Of a DNA stretch of 64,000 bases, positions 39,158 to 48,189 are shown piece after piece. A program made the translations under genes and the position numbers. This DNA is from Polaribacter ponticola. GTDB taxonomy: Bacteria > Bacteroidota > Bacteroidia > Flavobacteriales > Flavobacteriaceae. The notes below the pieces were generated by a model that saw only the letters and a program-made list of their open reading frames with translations, did not search any database and was not told the DNA's origin. The first letter of the stretch is position 1, and each line of letters starts with the position of its first letter. The stretch is from positions 248,001 through 312,000 of the forward strand of contig NZ_JAOSLC020000002.1 in NCBI RefSeq assembly GCF_026191475.2, written 5' to 3'.

Positions 39158-41194
39158 TTACATTAATATTTTTTTTGACAAAACACCTTTATCAGTTATA
39201 ACTCTTATTATATAAATCCCTTTTGATAAATTGTTAACTGCTAAACGAGTTGTGTGCTTACTTACTTGTTTGTTTTTCCAATTCTGTGCTTTTTTACCTA
39301 ATAAATCATAAATTTCTACTGCAGTAATTTCTGTATCATCTAATCTATTTAAAACTAATTCTTTATTGTTTGAATTATAATAATAATGTAATCGATTTTC
39401 TAATAAATGTTCAGATTCAAAAGATAAAACTGAATTATTTTGAATAGTTATAATGTCTGAATAAAAAGAATTACCTCCATATAAAGTAACTTTAACCTTT
39501 AAAATATTAGTGCCTTGTATAAAATGATGAAACCCAATTGTATGTTCTAATTTATTTGGAATATAATTAGTACCAATAACACTGTTATTTAGTTCATATT
39601 CAATTAATCTAACTTTATTATTTTTATCTTTTAGAGATACATTAATTAAAACATTTTGCTCTGAGGTTAAAGTAACACTATTAGACGTAGGTAAATTAAT
39701 TGTAATGTCTAAACTGTCTTTTTTTATATCTGTGCCATATTCAAATGCTCCTAAGTCTATTCTTGTATCACGAATGTTTCCAGAAAAATCATACACATCA
39801 AAATTATGATTCGTACCAGAATTGATTGCAGATGAAGTTTCATTTAATTCAACATTTTTATTTATAAAATCTTTAAAACCTATCTCAGAGACATCTTTAT
39901 TTATAAGATTAAAAGAAACTGTACCTATATCTGCTTTTATTCCTTTAGTTGGATAAGGATCATTTAAAGTATCTTTTTTTCCATAACCAAACACAATATT
40001 ATTTTTTATATCTATTGTCTGAGGACTATATGAGGTAATTCCATTACCCGATCCTCCTTCGATTGTATTATTATAAATTTCTATAATACCGTCTAGGTTC
40101 AAATAATTTCGATTGTTAAGATATAATCCAGTATAACCAGAGCCTAAAACAACATTGTTATATATTTTGGTATTTCCAGTAGCATTTATTTGCATACCAT
40201 TAGATTGTTTGGTTCCATTTTCAATCCAATTTCCATGTATCACTGCTACAGATCCATCACCTACTAATATTCCTTCATCATGATGTCCAATTTCTCTAAA
40301 TGCATAATCTTTTATTACATTATTATAAATTTGTGCATTACGATGTGTATTTTTCACCTGTATTCCATCCCATCCAACTCTTTCAACTATATTATTATAT
40401 ATAAATAAATTACTTATAAAATGCGGAAAGTTTTCACTTGTACATGCCTCTCCTGTAGTATAAGATTTAACAATGGTTCCTTGAGAAAAACCATACCCAA
40501 TATATAAACCTTCTCCAAAAACATCGTGTATGTAATTATCGTGAATAAATACATTTTGCATTTCAAATTCACCTGCATCTGTACTTCCTCCATTAGGATC
40601 ATCTCTACAAATTGGTTGAGATTTTGCCATTATACCTGCAAAACCTAATAAATTTTTTGGAGTTATTGAACTTGCATTCTCTATTGACTGAGCTACAGTG
40701 TCTCCAGCAATTTCTACATGAGCAATTTCAAAATCGGTAGTTTTATTAATCATTTGTAGGTAAGAATTATTATGAGTAGTTACCTTAAAACCGTATTTAT
40801 GGTTAGAATCTCCGTTTCCCAATATTTTAAAATATTTGGAATTTTGAAATTTCCATCCATAAGATGCTGTTATACTTTTTATTTTAACTTTTCCATTGAT
40901 GTTTGTTATAATAACAGGTTTAACAGAGTCTCCAATTATATTTTTAAATCGTAAAAATTTATATTGAACAGAAGCATCTAAACAAATTACATCTCCTCCT
41001 TTAAGCTTTAAAGAATCTCCTCTTTCTATAACTATCTGTGATTCTGCATCATGAATTGTTACATTGCCTTGTTTACCAATATTAGATCCATCAAAAGACC
41101 ATTTATAACTATTAATAGTATAATTACATTTTTGAGCAGACATTTGCCCAATAATAACAATTGTAAAAAGTAAAAAAAGAGTTTTCTTTAACAT
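39158..41194 (-). CDS. T9SS-secreted right-handed beta-helix protein
   Basis: 678 residues from the ATG at 41194 (MLKKTLFLLFTIV); an upstream ATG at 41227 lies in the promoter region and is rejected. A signal peptide ends at QMSAQ. The body is a right-handed parallel beta-helix with repeated N-rich turns (for example IYNNTIEGGSGNGI), typical of polysaccharide lyase-like or adhesin folds. A beta-sandwich and a T9SS sorting domain (IYDLLGKKAQNW to SKKILM) follow. Catalytic residues are not evident. The final codons contain an in-frame run of eight A. Promoter C lies upstream. Confidence 0.85.
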   Translation of the reverse strand: MLKKTLFLLFTIVIIGQMSAQKCNYTINSYKWSFDGSNIGKQGNVTIHDAESQIVIERGDSLKLKGGDVICLDASVQYKFLRFKNIIGDSVKPVIITNINGKVKIKSITASYGWKFQNSKYFKILGNGDSNHKYGFKVTTHNNSYLQMINKTTDFEIAHVEIAGDTVAQSIENASSITPKNLLGFAGIMAKSQPICRDDPNGGSTDAGEFEMQNVFIHDNYIHDVFGEGLYIGYGFSQGTIVKSYTTGEACTSENFPHFISNLFIYNNIVERVGWDGIQVKNTHRNAQIYNNVIKDYAFREIGHHDEGILVGDGSVAVIHGNWIENGTKQSNGMQINATGNTKIYNNVVLGSGYTGLYLNNRNYLNLDGIIEIYNNTIEGGSGNGITSYSPQTIDIKNNIVFGYGKKDTLNDPYPTKGIKADIGTVSFNLINKDVSEIGFKDFINKNVELNETSSAINSGTNHNFDVYDFSGNIRDTRIDLGAFEYGTDIKKDSLDITINLPTSNSVTLTSEQNVLINVSLKDKNNKVRLIEYELNNSVIGTNYIPNKLEHTIGFHHFIQGTNILKVKVTLYGGNSFYSDIITIQNNSVLSFESEHLLENRLHYYYNSNNKELVLNRLDDTEITAVEIYDLLGKKAQNWKNKQVSKHTTRLAVNNLSKGIYIIRVITDKGVLSKKILM

Positions 41195-41215
41195 AATTTT
41201 GTTTAAAGTTTGATA

Positions 41216-41278
41216 CAAAAAAAACATATTATATAGATTTTAGAACAAAGCGTTTTATGAATATTAATTTGACTTTGT
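41216..41278 (-). promoter_or_regulatory. LytTR-type direct-repeat promoter C
   Basis: Repeats CGTTTTAT (41251-41258) and GACTTTGT (41271-41278) start 20 bp apart. At the same 36-base distance stands TTTTTTTG (minus strand, 41223-41216), the least typical of the five -7-like boxes. It lies upstream of the ATG at 41194. Confidence 0.7.
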
Positions 41279-41292
41279 GAATGTTCTAAAAC

Positions 41293-42347
41293 TTATCTTA
41301 CATTAACAGTATTACCACAACCAGAGTTAGCAGTATATACTTTTGTTTTTGATGATCTATAAGAATAAGTACTTCCTTTAATAGTTTCAATCATTATATA
41401 AGCATCTTGATCACAGTTCCAAGATGCAGTTCCGCCCGCTCTTATTTCTGTACCTTTATTAGCACTACCACTAGTACCTACATAAATTGTCTTACTACCT
41501 TTATTTCGAAGTGTTACAGAATTTTGAGCTTTTGCTGCTTGGTAATTTGCTTCATTTCTTTTAATTCTTCTTTGTAAATCTTGGTGTTCTGGTGTTGCTC
41601 TTACAGAATCATTATATCTTTTTATATCTTCTATTACTTTCTTTTTAGCATTTATAAGGTTTTTATCACTCATTTTTTGCTTATCAGTTCTACCATCTTG
41701 CTTAACTTTCATAGCAACTAAATAATCTGTAATCATTTTATTTAAATTCTTACCTTCTAAATCTTTATGCTCTGGTCCAAAATTACGAGATGTAGACTTA
41801 CCTAACCCTCCCTTTTTTAGAGCTTTCATTTTCTGAAAAAAAGACATTTTTTTCTTTTTCTTATTCTTTTTTGGAGTTATTTTAGTTGTCTCCTCTTTTA
41901 ATACTCCTTCTTTTATTTTAATATATACGTCATCAATACTACTAAAAGATGTTCCGTCTTTAGAAATACCATTTAGCGTAAAAATATAATCTCCAATTGC
42001 TACAATTCCATCTTTTTGATATTTATGTCTAATAACACTCTCATAAGGATAGCCATTGTATTCATAATATCCACTTGCAACATTATATGCTTCAGATTTT
42101 TTTCCTTTTTTTCACCTTCTTGAATAATTGCAGATATACTATACCCTTCACCTGTAGATAAATGTTTTAATTCAAATTTTAAAATAAATCGTTTGTCATT
42201 AATTTGATAAAAACCATCATTATCTTTATCTGTTACGCTTAAATATTCTTGGTATTTATCATTTTCAGAAATAGTAGTAAATAAGCTGTTTTGGGCATTT
42301 ACAAAAGTTGCAAATAAAAATGCAATTGCAATAAATAAATTTTTCAT
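41293..42347 (-). CDS. secreted hypothetical protein (frameshifted as read)
   Basis: A 351-residue protein when repaired. Start at ATG 42347 (MKNLFIAIAFLFATFVNAQ, a clear signal peptide). The first part is beta-rich, the middle very basic (KKNKKKK near codons at 41860), and the C-terminal domain contains GTEIRAGGTASWNCDQDAYI, with two cysteines near the end. The family is not recognised and there is no T9SS sorting domain. The frame breaks at one of two adjacent T7 runs (42097-42103 or 42106-42112); eight T restores KKSEAYNVASGYYEY. It is under direct-repeat promoter D, so it belongs to the same regulon as the surface proteins. Confidence 0.65.
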
Positions 42348-42372
42348 TAAGTTTTGTTTAATTATTAGATAA

Positions 42373-42435
42373 CAATAATACGCTGTCATAAATAATAAAC
42401 TAGAATCTACTTTATGAAATACAAATTGACTTTGT
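42373..42435 (-). promoter_or_regulatory. LytTR-type direct-repeat promoter D
   Basis: Repeats TACTTTAT (42408-42415) and GACTTTGT (42428-42435) start 20 bp apart. The -7-like TATTATTG (minus strand, 42380-42373) is 36 bases from the proximal CATAAA. It lies upstream of the ATG at 42347. Confidence 0.75.
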
Positions 42436-42470
42436 GGATGGTAAATTCAAAAAAATAAGCAAGAAGATAT

Positions 42471-45389
42471 TTAAAATCTCTTTTTAAAAGGCATTGTTAA
42501 AATAACTTTAGTTCCTTTAGCAATTTCATTTTCAATTAAATCTTCAATTACATAACCAATATTTTCAGAATACTGTTCTTTGAAAATTTCTAAACGTTTT
42601 TTTATAGCTCTTAGTGCAAAAGGTTCGTGATGGCTTCCTTGGCGTTGTCTAATTTCTTCTGCTTTCTTCCTTCCTACACCATTATCTGTAATGGTACATC
42701 TTAAAATACTTTCTGTAAAGTCGAAATTAATATGAAGCTCTTTATTACCAGATTTATGCATTAAACCATGCACTAAGGCATTCTCTATAAAAGGCTGTAT
42801 AATTAAAGACGGAACTTCTAAATATTCATTTTTATCATAATTAATAGAATAGTTAAATAAATCTCCAAAACGAAGTTTCTCTAATTGCAGATATAATTTT
42901 AAAAAATCTAACTCTTTTTCAATAGAAATAAAATCTTGACTAGAATAGTTTAAAGTATTTCTAACCAAATTTGCAAACATTACAATATAATCATAAGATG
43001 CTTCTGTATCTTCTTTTAAAATTAAATCTTGAATAGAATTTAAAGCATTAAAAATAAAATGTGGATTCATTTGAGAACGAAGAGCTGTTAAATTAATTGA
43101 CATCAACTCTTTCTCTAAAGAAATTTTTTCTAATTCTGCCAACTTCTCTTTTTCTTCTATCTTTATTTTTCGATTAAAATATATTATAGTACTTCCAAAG
43201 AGTAAGACAAAACCTCCTAAAACAAACCACCAAGCTTTCCAAAACGGTTTATTTATTTTAAATTTAATAGATTTAATTTTGTCTTTAGTAACTTCTTTTT
43301 CAGAAACAGGCTGCACTTGAAATATATAATTACCAGCAGGTAAACTATTATATTTTACAGAATTAACATGTATATCTGTTGTTAGCCATGTATCATTAAA
43401 CCCTATTAAACGATACTTGTATCTGTTTTTTTCATTATATAAATAACCGTTTACATTAAAACCTATTTTAATAGCATTCTGATTATAACTTAAATCATAA
43501 TTAGAAGTTATTAAAGTATCCTTCTCATTAATTTCTACTTCTGTAAAATAAATATTTGGATTTGGGCTTTTAAAAGGTTCTTTTTTGTTGATAGAAAACA
43601 AACCCTCATTAGAAGAAAAATAAACCTTATTTTTAAGTATTTCAATACCAGAAACGTCATAAGAAACTATACCATCTCTTTTTGTTAATGTTTGTAGTTC
43701 TTTTGTGTTAACATCTAATAATTGAATACTATTTTCTAGAGCAATCCATAATTTATTTTTATCTGCTTTAATAACACCAATATTATTAGATGTTAAACCA
43801 TTTTTAGTTGAATAATGCTGAATTACACGTTCGTTTTTTATACCATAAATACCATCTTTAAAAGTAGATACCCAAACAATACCATTACTTGTTTCAGTAA
43901 TAGATTTAACATAAATTGGTTTGCTCTTATAAATAATAGGTTTCGCTTTCCAAAGACTATCATATTGTATTAAATTATCTATATAAGCAATAAAAACAGC
44001 TTTTTTTGGTTTATTGTAGTGCGATGCATAAGTTCTTTTTCCTCTTTGAATAGAATCAAATATGTTCTCTTCAAATTGTTCATCTTGTAATATTCTTACA
44101 CTATTATTAGTGGTAAAAAGCAACTTATTATCATCTATTGAAGTTAAACTTTTTGCTGTAGTAAAATATTTAAAAGTTGAAACTTTTAACGTTTTATTAT
44201 TTATTGTATAACTATAAAAATCTTTACTTATATAAGTAGTATTATTGTTAACTTGGTATTTTAAAGCAGAAACACGATCGCTCGTTGGTAATTTTATAAT
44301 ATTCAACTTATTTTTAGATACATCATAAAAACCTACATTCCCTTTCGTGTTTCCAAAAACTAATGTGTTATTATTAATACGATCTAAACTAGATATATTC
44401 TTATTTTCTTCAGAAATATTAACGTTTTCTATATTTATATTTGGTACAATATAAATACCGTTATTTAATGTTGTAAACCAATAATTATCTTCGGTATCTT
44501 TAACTATTTTTGTTATATTTTTATTTTTTAAAAAACGTTTTTGTAATTTAAAAGATTCGTTAATAAGTTCATAAACCCAAATACCAGTTGCTGTTGCAAA
44601 CCAAACTTCATTGCCTGTTACAAATTGATCATAAATACGTTCGTTTTTTAATTCTTTTATAATATCTAGTTTACTAATTTTATTTTCTGATAATTTAAAA
44701 TACTGATTTATACCAGATCTTTTTTGTCTAAAAAATAAATTTGACCCTATTTTAAAGATGATTAGTTTATAAATATTTAGTCTTTTTCCTTTTTTATCTC
44801 TAGTAGGCAGGTTTACATTTGTTGATACTTTAAATTCGTTTTGAGAATTAATTTTAAAAATAAAATTTGAATTACCAATATACACTTCATCTTCCAACTT
44901 AAAAGGCTTACCAAATGTTTGATTTGAATTAGTATAATCAAATTCTACAATCTTTGTTTTTAAATTTATCTTATAAATTTTATACTGTCCTATAATCCAT
45001 AAATAATTACCTTTTACAATAAAATCTGCTAATTGACCTTTTAACTCTTTACTAAAATCGATAAACAATTCTAATTTATTACCTTGTAAGTAAAAAAACT
45101 GACCAGAAACATTATTACACCAAATACGTCCTAAATTATCTTCTTGTAAATTAAAAATAGATGAACTACGTTGTAATTCGTTAGTATATTTTTTATAAGC
45201 TTTACCATCATATCTAAAAAGGCCTTTGTCTGCTGCCAACCAAACAAACCCCTTACTATCTTCTATAAGATCATAAAACTCTTTATCTGGTAAACCATTT
45301 TTTTCAGAAAAATGTACAAAAACTGGCTCTTGTGCATTAATTAAAAATGTTACACATAATAATATTAATAAACATATTTTTTTAATCAA
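42471..45389 (-). CDS. LytS-type sensor histidine kinase with periplasmic propeller
   Basis: 972 residues. A signal peptide/anchor (CLLILLCVTFLINAQ), then a large periplasmic two-component-regulator-propeller region (about 20-620), a Y_Y_Y domain (RYKYRLIGFNDTW), one membrane helix (WWFVLGGFVLLFGSTIIYF), a short coiled coil and a His_kinase domain. The phosphorylated histidine is about H777 in QMNPHFIFNALNS, and the ATP site includes DNGVGR. Its partner is the LytTR regulator encoded 15 bases upstream on the same strand. The ligand is unknown; propellers of this type often sense glycans in Bacteroidetes. Confidence 0.92.
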   Translation of the reverse strand: MIKKICLLILLCVTFLINAQEPVFVHFSEKNGLPDKEFYDLIEDSKGFVWLAADKGLFRYDGKAYKKYTNELQRSSSIFNLQEDNLGRIWCNNVSGQFFYLQGNKLELFIDFSKELKGQLADFIVKGNYLWIIGQYKIYKINLKTKIVEFDYTNSNQTFGKPFKLEDEVYIGNSNFIFKINSQNEFKVSTNVNLPTRDKKGKRLNIYKLIIFKIGSNLFFRQKRSGINQYFKLSENKISKLDIIKELKNERIYDQFVTGNEVWFATATGIWVYELINESFKLQKRFLKNKNITKIVKDTEDNYWFTTLNNGIYIVPNINIENVNISEENKNISSLDRINNNTLVFGNTKGNVGFYDVSKNKLNIIKLPTSDRVSALKYQVNNNTTYISKDFYSYTINNKTLKVSTFKYFTTAKSLTSIDDNKLLFTTNNSVRILQDEQFEENIFDSIQRGKRTYASHYNKPKKAVFIAYIDNLIQYDSLWKAKPIIYKSKPIYVKSITETSNGIVWVSTFKDGIYGIKNERVIQHYSTKNGLTSNNIGVIKADKNKLWIALENSIQLLDVNTKELQTLTKRDGIVSYDVSGIEILKNKVYFSSNEGLFSINKKEPFKSPNPNIYFTEVEINEKDTLITSNYDLSYNQNAIKIGFNVNGYLYNEKNRYKYRLIGFNDTWLTTDIHVNSVKYNSLPAGNYIFQVQPVSEKEVTKDKIKSIKFKINKPFWKAWWFVLGGFVLLFGSTIIYFNRKIKIEEKEKLAELEKISLEKELMSINLTALRSQMNPHFIFNALNSIQDLILKEDTEASYDYIVMFANLVRNTLNYSSQDFISIEKELDFLKLYLQLEKLRFGDLFNYSINYDKNEYLEVPSLIIQPFIENALVHGLMHKSGNKELHINFDFTESILRCTITDNGVGRKKAEEIRQRQGSHHEPFALRAIKKRLEIFKEQYSENIGYVIEDLIENEIAKGTKVILTMPFKKRF

Positions 45390-45404
45390 GAAATAACTAT
45401 AATT

Positions 45405-46156
45405 TTATAGGTTAATAATTTTTTCAAAATCTTCTATTCGAGCTCTTGAAATTTTAGATTTCACTTTGTTTTCTTTTGCTAATGTAATAGTTAATTCTGT
45501 TTTATTAAAAAAAGTTATGTAATCTAAATTAATAATCCATGCTCTATGAGATCTAAAAAAAGAAATATTTTTAGGCAGAACATCTTCAAAATATTTTAAG
45601 TTTTTACTTGTAGTAATAATTTTATTTTCTTTTAAATAAATTTTACTGTAAGCCCCATCAGCTTCCAACGCAATAATATTATCAATATCAACAATTCTCC
45701 TATTTCCTAATTCCGGAATTATAATTTTTTTATAATCTTTGTCTTTAATAGATTTTAATAAGGTTTGATAATCAATAAGAGCTGCTTGATTTTTAATTTG
45801 ATTTTCTAACTTACTTAATGTTAAAGCTAATTTCTTCCTATCAATAGGTTTTACCAAATAATCAATTGCATTTAATTCAAATGCTTTTATAGCATAGTGA
45901 TCATAAGCAGTAACGAATATAATTTCAAAATCTATCTTTTCAAAGAAATTAACAATCTCATAGCCTGCATAATTTGGCATTTGTACATCTAAAAAAACAA
46001 CATTGGGTTTCATTTTTTTATTTGCAAAACACCCTCTTCTAAATTATTACAAGTTGCAACAATTTCAATATTAGTAGAAGTTCTTTTTAATAAATTAGTA
46101 AGAACATTTCTAGCGCTTTGCTCATCATCAATAAGTATTGCTTTTATTTTAAACAT
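45405..46156 (-). CDS. LytTR-family response regulator (frameshifted as read)
   Basis: A DNA-binding response regulator, 250 residues when repaired. The receiver domain begins AILIDDEQSAR (acidic pocket), the phospho-accepting aspartate is in VVFLDVQMP, and the LytTR domain covers the last 100 residues (IIALEADGAYSKIYL, FFRSHRAWIINLDYI). The frame breaks at the T7 run 46013-46019; eight T joins LQIKK to MKPNVV. The gene has its own copy of the direct-repeat promoter (site E), which points to autoregulation. It is followed by its kinase gene. Confidence 0.88.
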
Positions 46157-46161
46157 AGTTA

Positions 46162-46224
46162 CAAATATAACAATCAATTACTACTAAAAACCGTAAGACT
46201 TTATGAATAGCAAAATGACTTTGT
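46162..46224 (-). promoter_or_regulatory. LytTR-type direct-repeat promoter E (regulator gene)
   Basis: Repeats GACTTTAT (46197-46204) and GACTTTGT (46217-46224) start 20 bp apart and are the best matching pair. TATATTTG (minus strand, 46169-46162) is a perfect -7 box at the same 36-base distance. The ATG at 46156 starts six bases after the box, suggesting a leaderless message. Confidence 0.78.
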
Positions 46225-46267
46225 AAAATGAAGATATACTTAAAATTTAAGCCCATTTTGTATTAAA

Positions 46268-46300
46268 ATAAAAAAGCCTTACATAAAATGCAAGGCTTTT
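46268..46300 (-). terminator. terminator of tRNA-Ser
   Basis: A 9-bp stem (AAAAGCCTT at 46272-46280 with AAGGCTTTT at 46292-46300), T-rich on the minus strand, directly after the tRNA. Confidence 0.8.
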
Positions 46301-46302
46301 GG

Positions 46303-46387
46303 CGGAGAAAGAGGGATTCGAACCCCCGGACCTGTTACAGTCAACAGTTTTCAAGACTGCCGCATTCGACCGCTCTGCCATTTCTCC
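46303..46387 (-). tRNA. tRNA-Ser (anticodon TGA)
   Basis: Acceptor GGAGAAA with TTTCTCC, anticodon stem GCAGT/ACTGT around CTTGAAA, long variable arm. A -7 box TATATTTG lies upstream at 46423-46430. No encoded CCA. Confidence 0.95.
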
Positions 46388-46630
46388 AGTGCGTCTCATC
46401 AGGTATTCCCTGAATGCGGATGCAAATATATAAAGCTTTTTCATTTTAGAAAATAAAAAAGACATTATTTTTCATTTTTTTGAATATAATTTTAACCAAT
46501 TCATATCTACTTAATAATCAGACATTATAATTAAAAATTAGTTTTTAGAAATCATTACAAAAGTAATGTTATCTATTTTTCTTGCTAACATGTTTATTAT
46601 ATTTGTCATAACTATTCTAATTATATTATT

Positions 46631-47695
46631 ATGTCGTTTAATTCTTTCGGAAATTTATTAAAAGTAACAACATATGGTGAATCTCATGGTATTGCTATTG
46701 GTGGTGTTATAGATGGTTTTCCTGCTGGTTTAGAACTAGATTTTGATGCTATACAAAACGAACTAAATAGACGTAAACCAGGTCAATCCAAAATTGTTAC
46801 TCAGCGTAAAGAACCAGATACCGTTGAGTTCTTATCTGGTATTTTTGAAGGAAAAACAACAGGTACTTCCATTGGGTTTATTATTAGAAATACAAATCAA
46901 AAATCTAAAGATTATAATCATAATACTAATGTTTACAGACCTTCTCATGCAGATTATACATATGATAAAAAATATGGAATAAGAGATTATAGAGGAGGTG
47001 GTAGAAGTTCTGCTCGGGAAACTGCAAATTGGGTTGTTGCAGGTGCTTTAGCAAAACAATTAATAAAAAATATGAATATAAATGCATTTACTTCGTCAGT
47101 AGGTGATATTTTTATTGATAAGCCTTATCAAGATTTAGACTTTTCAAAAACAGAAAACAATATAGTTAGATGTCCTGATGATAAATCAGCTGAAAAAATG
47201 ATTTCTAAAATCCAAGAAATAAGAAAATCCGGGGATACAATTGGAGGAACTATAACTTGTGTAGTTCAAAATGTTCCTATAGGATTAGGTGAACCTATAT
47301 TTCAAAAATTACACGCACAATTAGGTAGTGCGATGTTATCTATAAATGCAGTAAAAGGCTTTGAATTTGGGAGTGGTTTTTGTGGAGCTAAAATGAAAGG
47401 TTCAGAACACAATGATATTTTTAATGCTGATGGTACAACTCAATCAAATTTATCTGGTGGAATTCAAGGAGGAATAAGTAACGGTATGGATATTTATTTT
47501 AGAGTTGCTTTTAAGCCAGTAGCAACTATTATGAGTTCTCAACAAACTATAAATTCTGAAAGTGAAGTTACAGAAATTACAGGAAAAGGAAGACATGACC
47601 CATGTGTAGTTCCTAGAGCTGTTCCAATAGTAGAAGCTATGGCTGCTTTAGTTTTAGCTGATTATTGGTTAATAAATAAAACAAGAAAAATATAA
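46631..47695 (+). CDS. aroC: chorismate synthase
   Basis: Last step of the shikimate pathway: converts EPSP to chorismate using reduced flavin. 354 residues, full length. Signature stretches are [14 protein letters not shown] near the start, [12 protein letters not shown], and [14 protein letters not shown] near the end. A -7 box TATATTTG at 46598-46605 lies 25 bases before the ATG. It is a single-gene unit closed by a bidirectional terminator. Confidence 0.96.
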   Translation: MSFNSFGNLLKVTTYGESHGIAIGGVIDGFPAGLELDFDAIQNELNRRKPGQSKIVTQRKEPDTVEFLSGIFEGKTTGTSIGFIIRNTNQKSKDYNHNTNVYRPSHADYTYDKKYGIRDYRGGGRSSARETANWVVAGALAKQLIKNMNINAFTSSVGDIFIDKPYQDLDFSKTENNIVRCPDDKSAEKMISKIQEIRKSGDTIGGTITCVVQNVPIGLGEPIFQKLHAQLGSAMLSINAVKGFEFGSGFCGAKMKGSEHNDIFNADGTTQSNLSGGIQGGISNGMDIYFRVAFKPVATIMSSQQTINSESEVTEITGKGRHDPCVVPRAVPIVEAMAALVLADYWLINKTRKI

Positions 47696-47721
47696 TTTAT
47701 TTAAAAGAAAAATACATTTAT

Positions 47722-47754
47722 AAAAAAAGTGAAACTTATCGTTTCACTTTTTTT
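47722..47754. terminator. bidirectional terminator
   Basis: Fourteen paired bases (AAAAAAAGTGAAAC at 47722-47735 with its complement at 47741-47754) and loop TTATC, between convergent aroC and the DUF3467 gene. Confidence 0.85.
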
Positions 47755-48064
47755 ATGCTTGCCCAGTAGGACCAAAACTCATTGGAACCTGTGGTTGTCC
47801 AGAGTCTTTAATTTCACCATGTTGCTGTTCAAATTTACGAACATTATCTGCTAGGGCTTTTGCTAATCTTTTTGCATGTTGTGGTGTTAAAATAATTCTA
47901 GACTTAACTTTTGCCTTAGGTACACCAGGCATAATATTAATAAAATCTACAATAAATTCTGACATAGAATGATTAATAATAGCTAAATTAGAATAAGTAC
48001 CTTCAGCAATTTCTTGATCTAACTCAATATTTAATTGCCCTTCTTTGTTTTGATTCTCTTCCAT
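47753..48064 (-). CDS. DUF3467 family protein
   Basis: A 103-residue cytoplasmic protein of the DUF3467 family, which in Bacteroidetes typically lies just downstream of rpoC. It contains SRIILTPQHAKRLAKAL and a short acidic N-terminus; function unknown. A strong terminator between rpoC and this gene (48113-48166) suggests that it is not simply part of the rpo transcript. Confidence 0.8.
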   Translation of the reverse strand: MEENQNKEGQLNIELDQEIAEGTYSNLAIINHSMSEFIVDFINIMPGVPKAKVKSRIILTPQHAKRLAKALADNVRKFEQQHGEIKDSGQPQVPMSFGPTGQA

Positions 48065-48112
48065 AATATCAATAAAATTTATATTTAATTAAAAGCTTAA
48101 AGTTAATAAAAT

Positions 48113-48166
48113 AAAAAAAGTTGAATTGAATAATGTAAATAATTTACAATAAACAATTCAACTTTT
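48113..48166 (-). terminator. terminator of the rpoBC operon
   Basis: A 13-bp stem (AAAAGTTGAATTG at 48116-48128 with its complement at 48154-48166), with a further inner inverted repeat TGTAAAT/ATTTACA, then T-tract on the minus strand. Confidence 0.75.
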
Positions 48167-48189
48167 AAGAATTTTTAACGTTTATACGT

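Noticed and set aside
41195-41227. Upstream ATG start for the 678-residue beta-helix protein
   Set aside because: The 11 extra residues would precede the signal peptide and lie in the promoter region close to the -7-like box.
46247-46465. Open frame covering tRNA-Ser on the minus strand
   Set aside because: It is translation of the tRNA gene itself and of its flanks.
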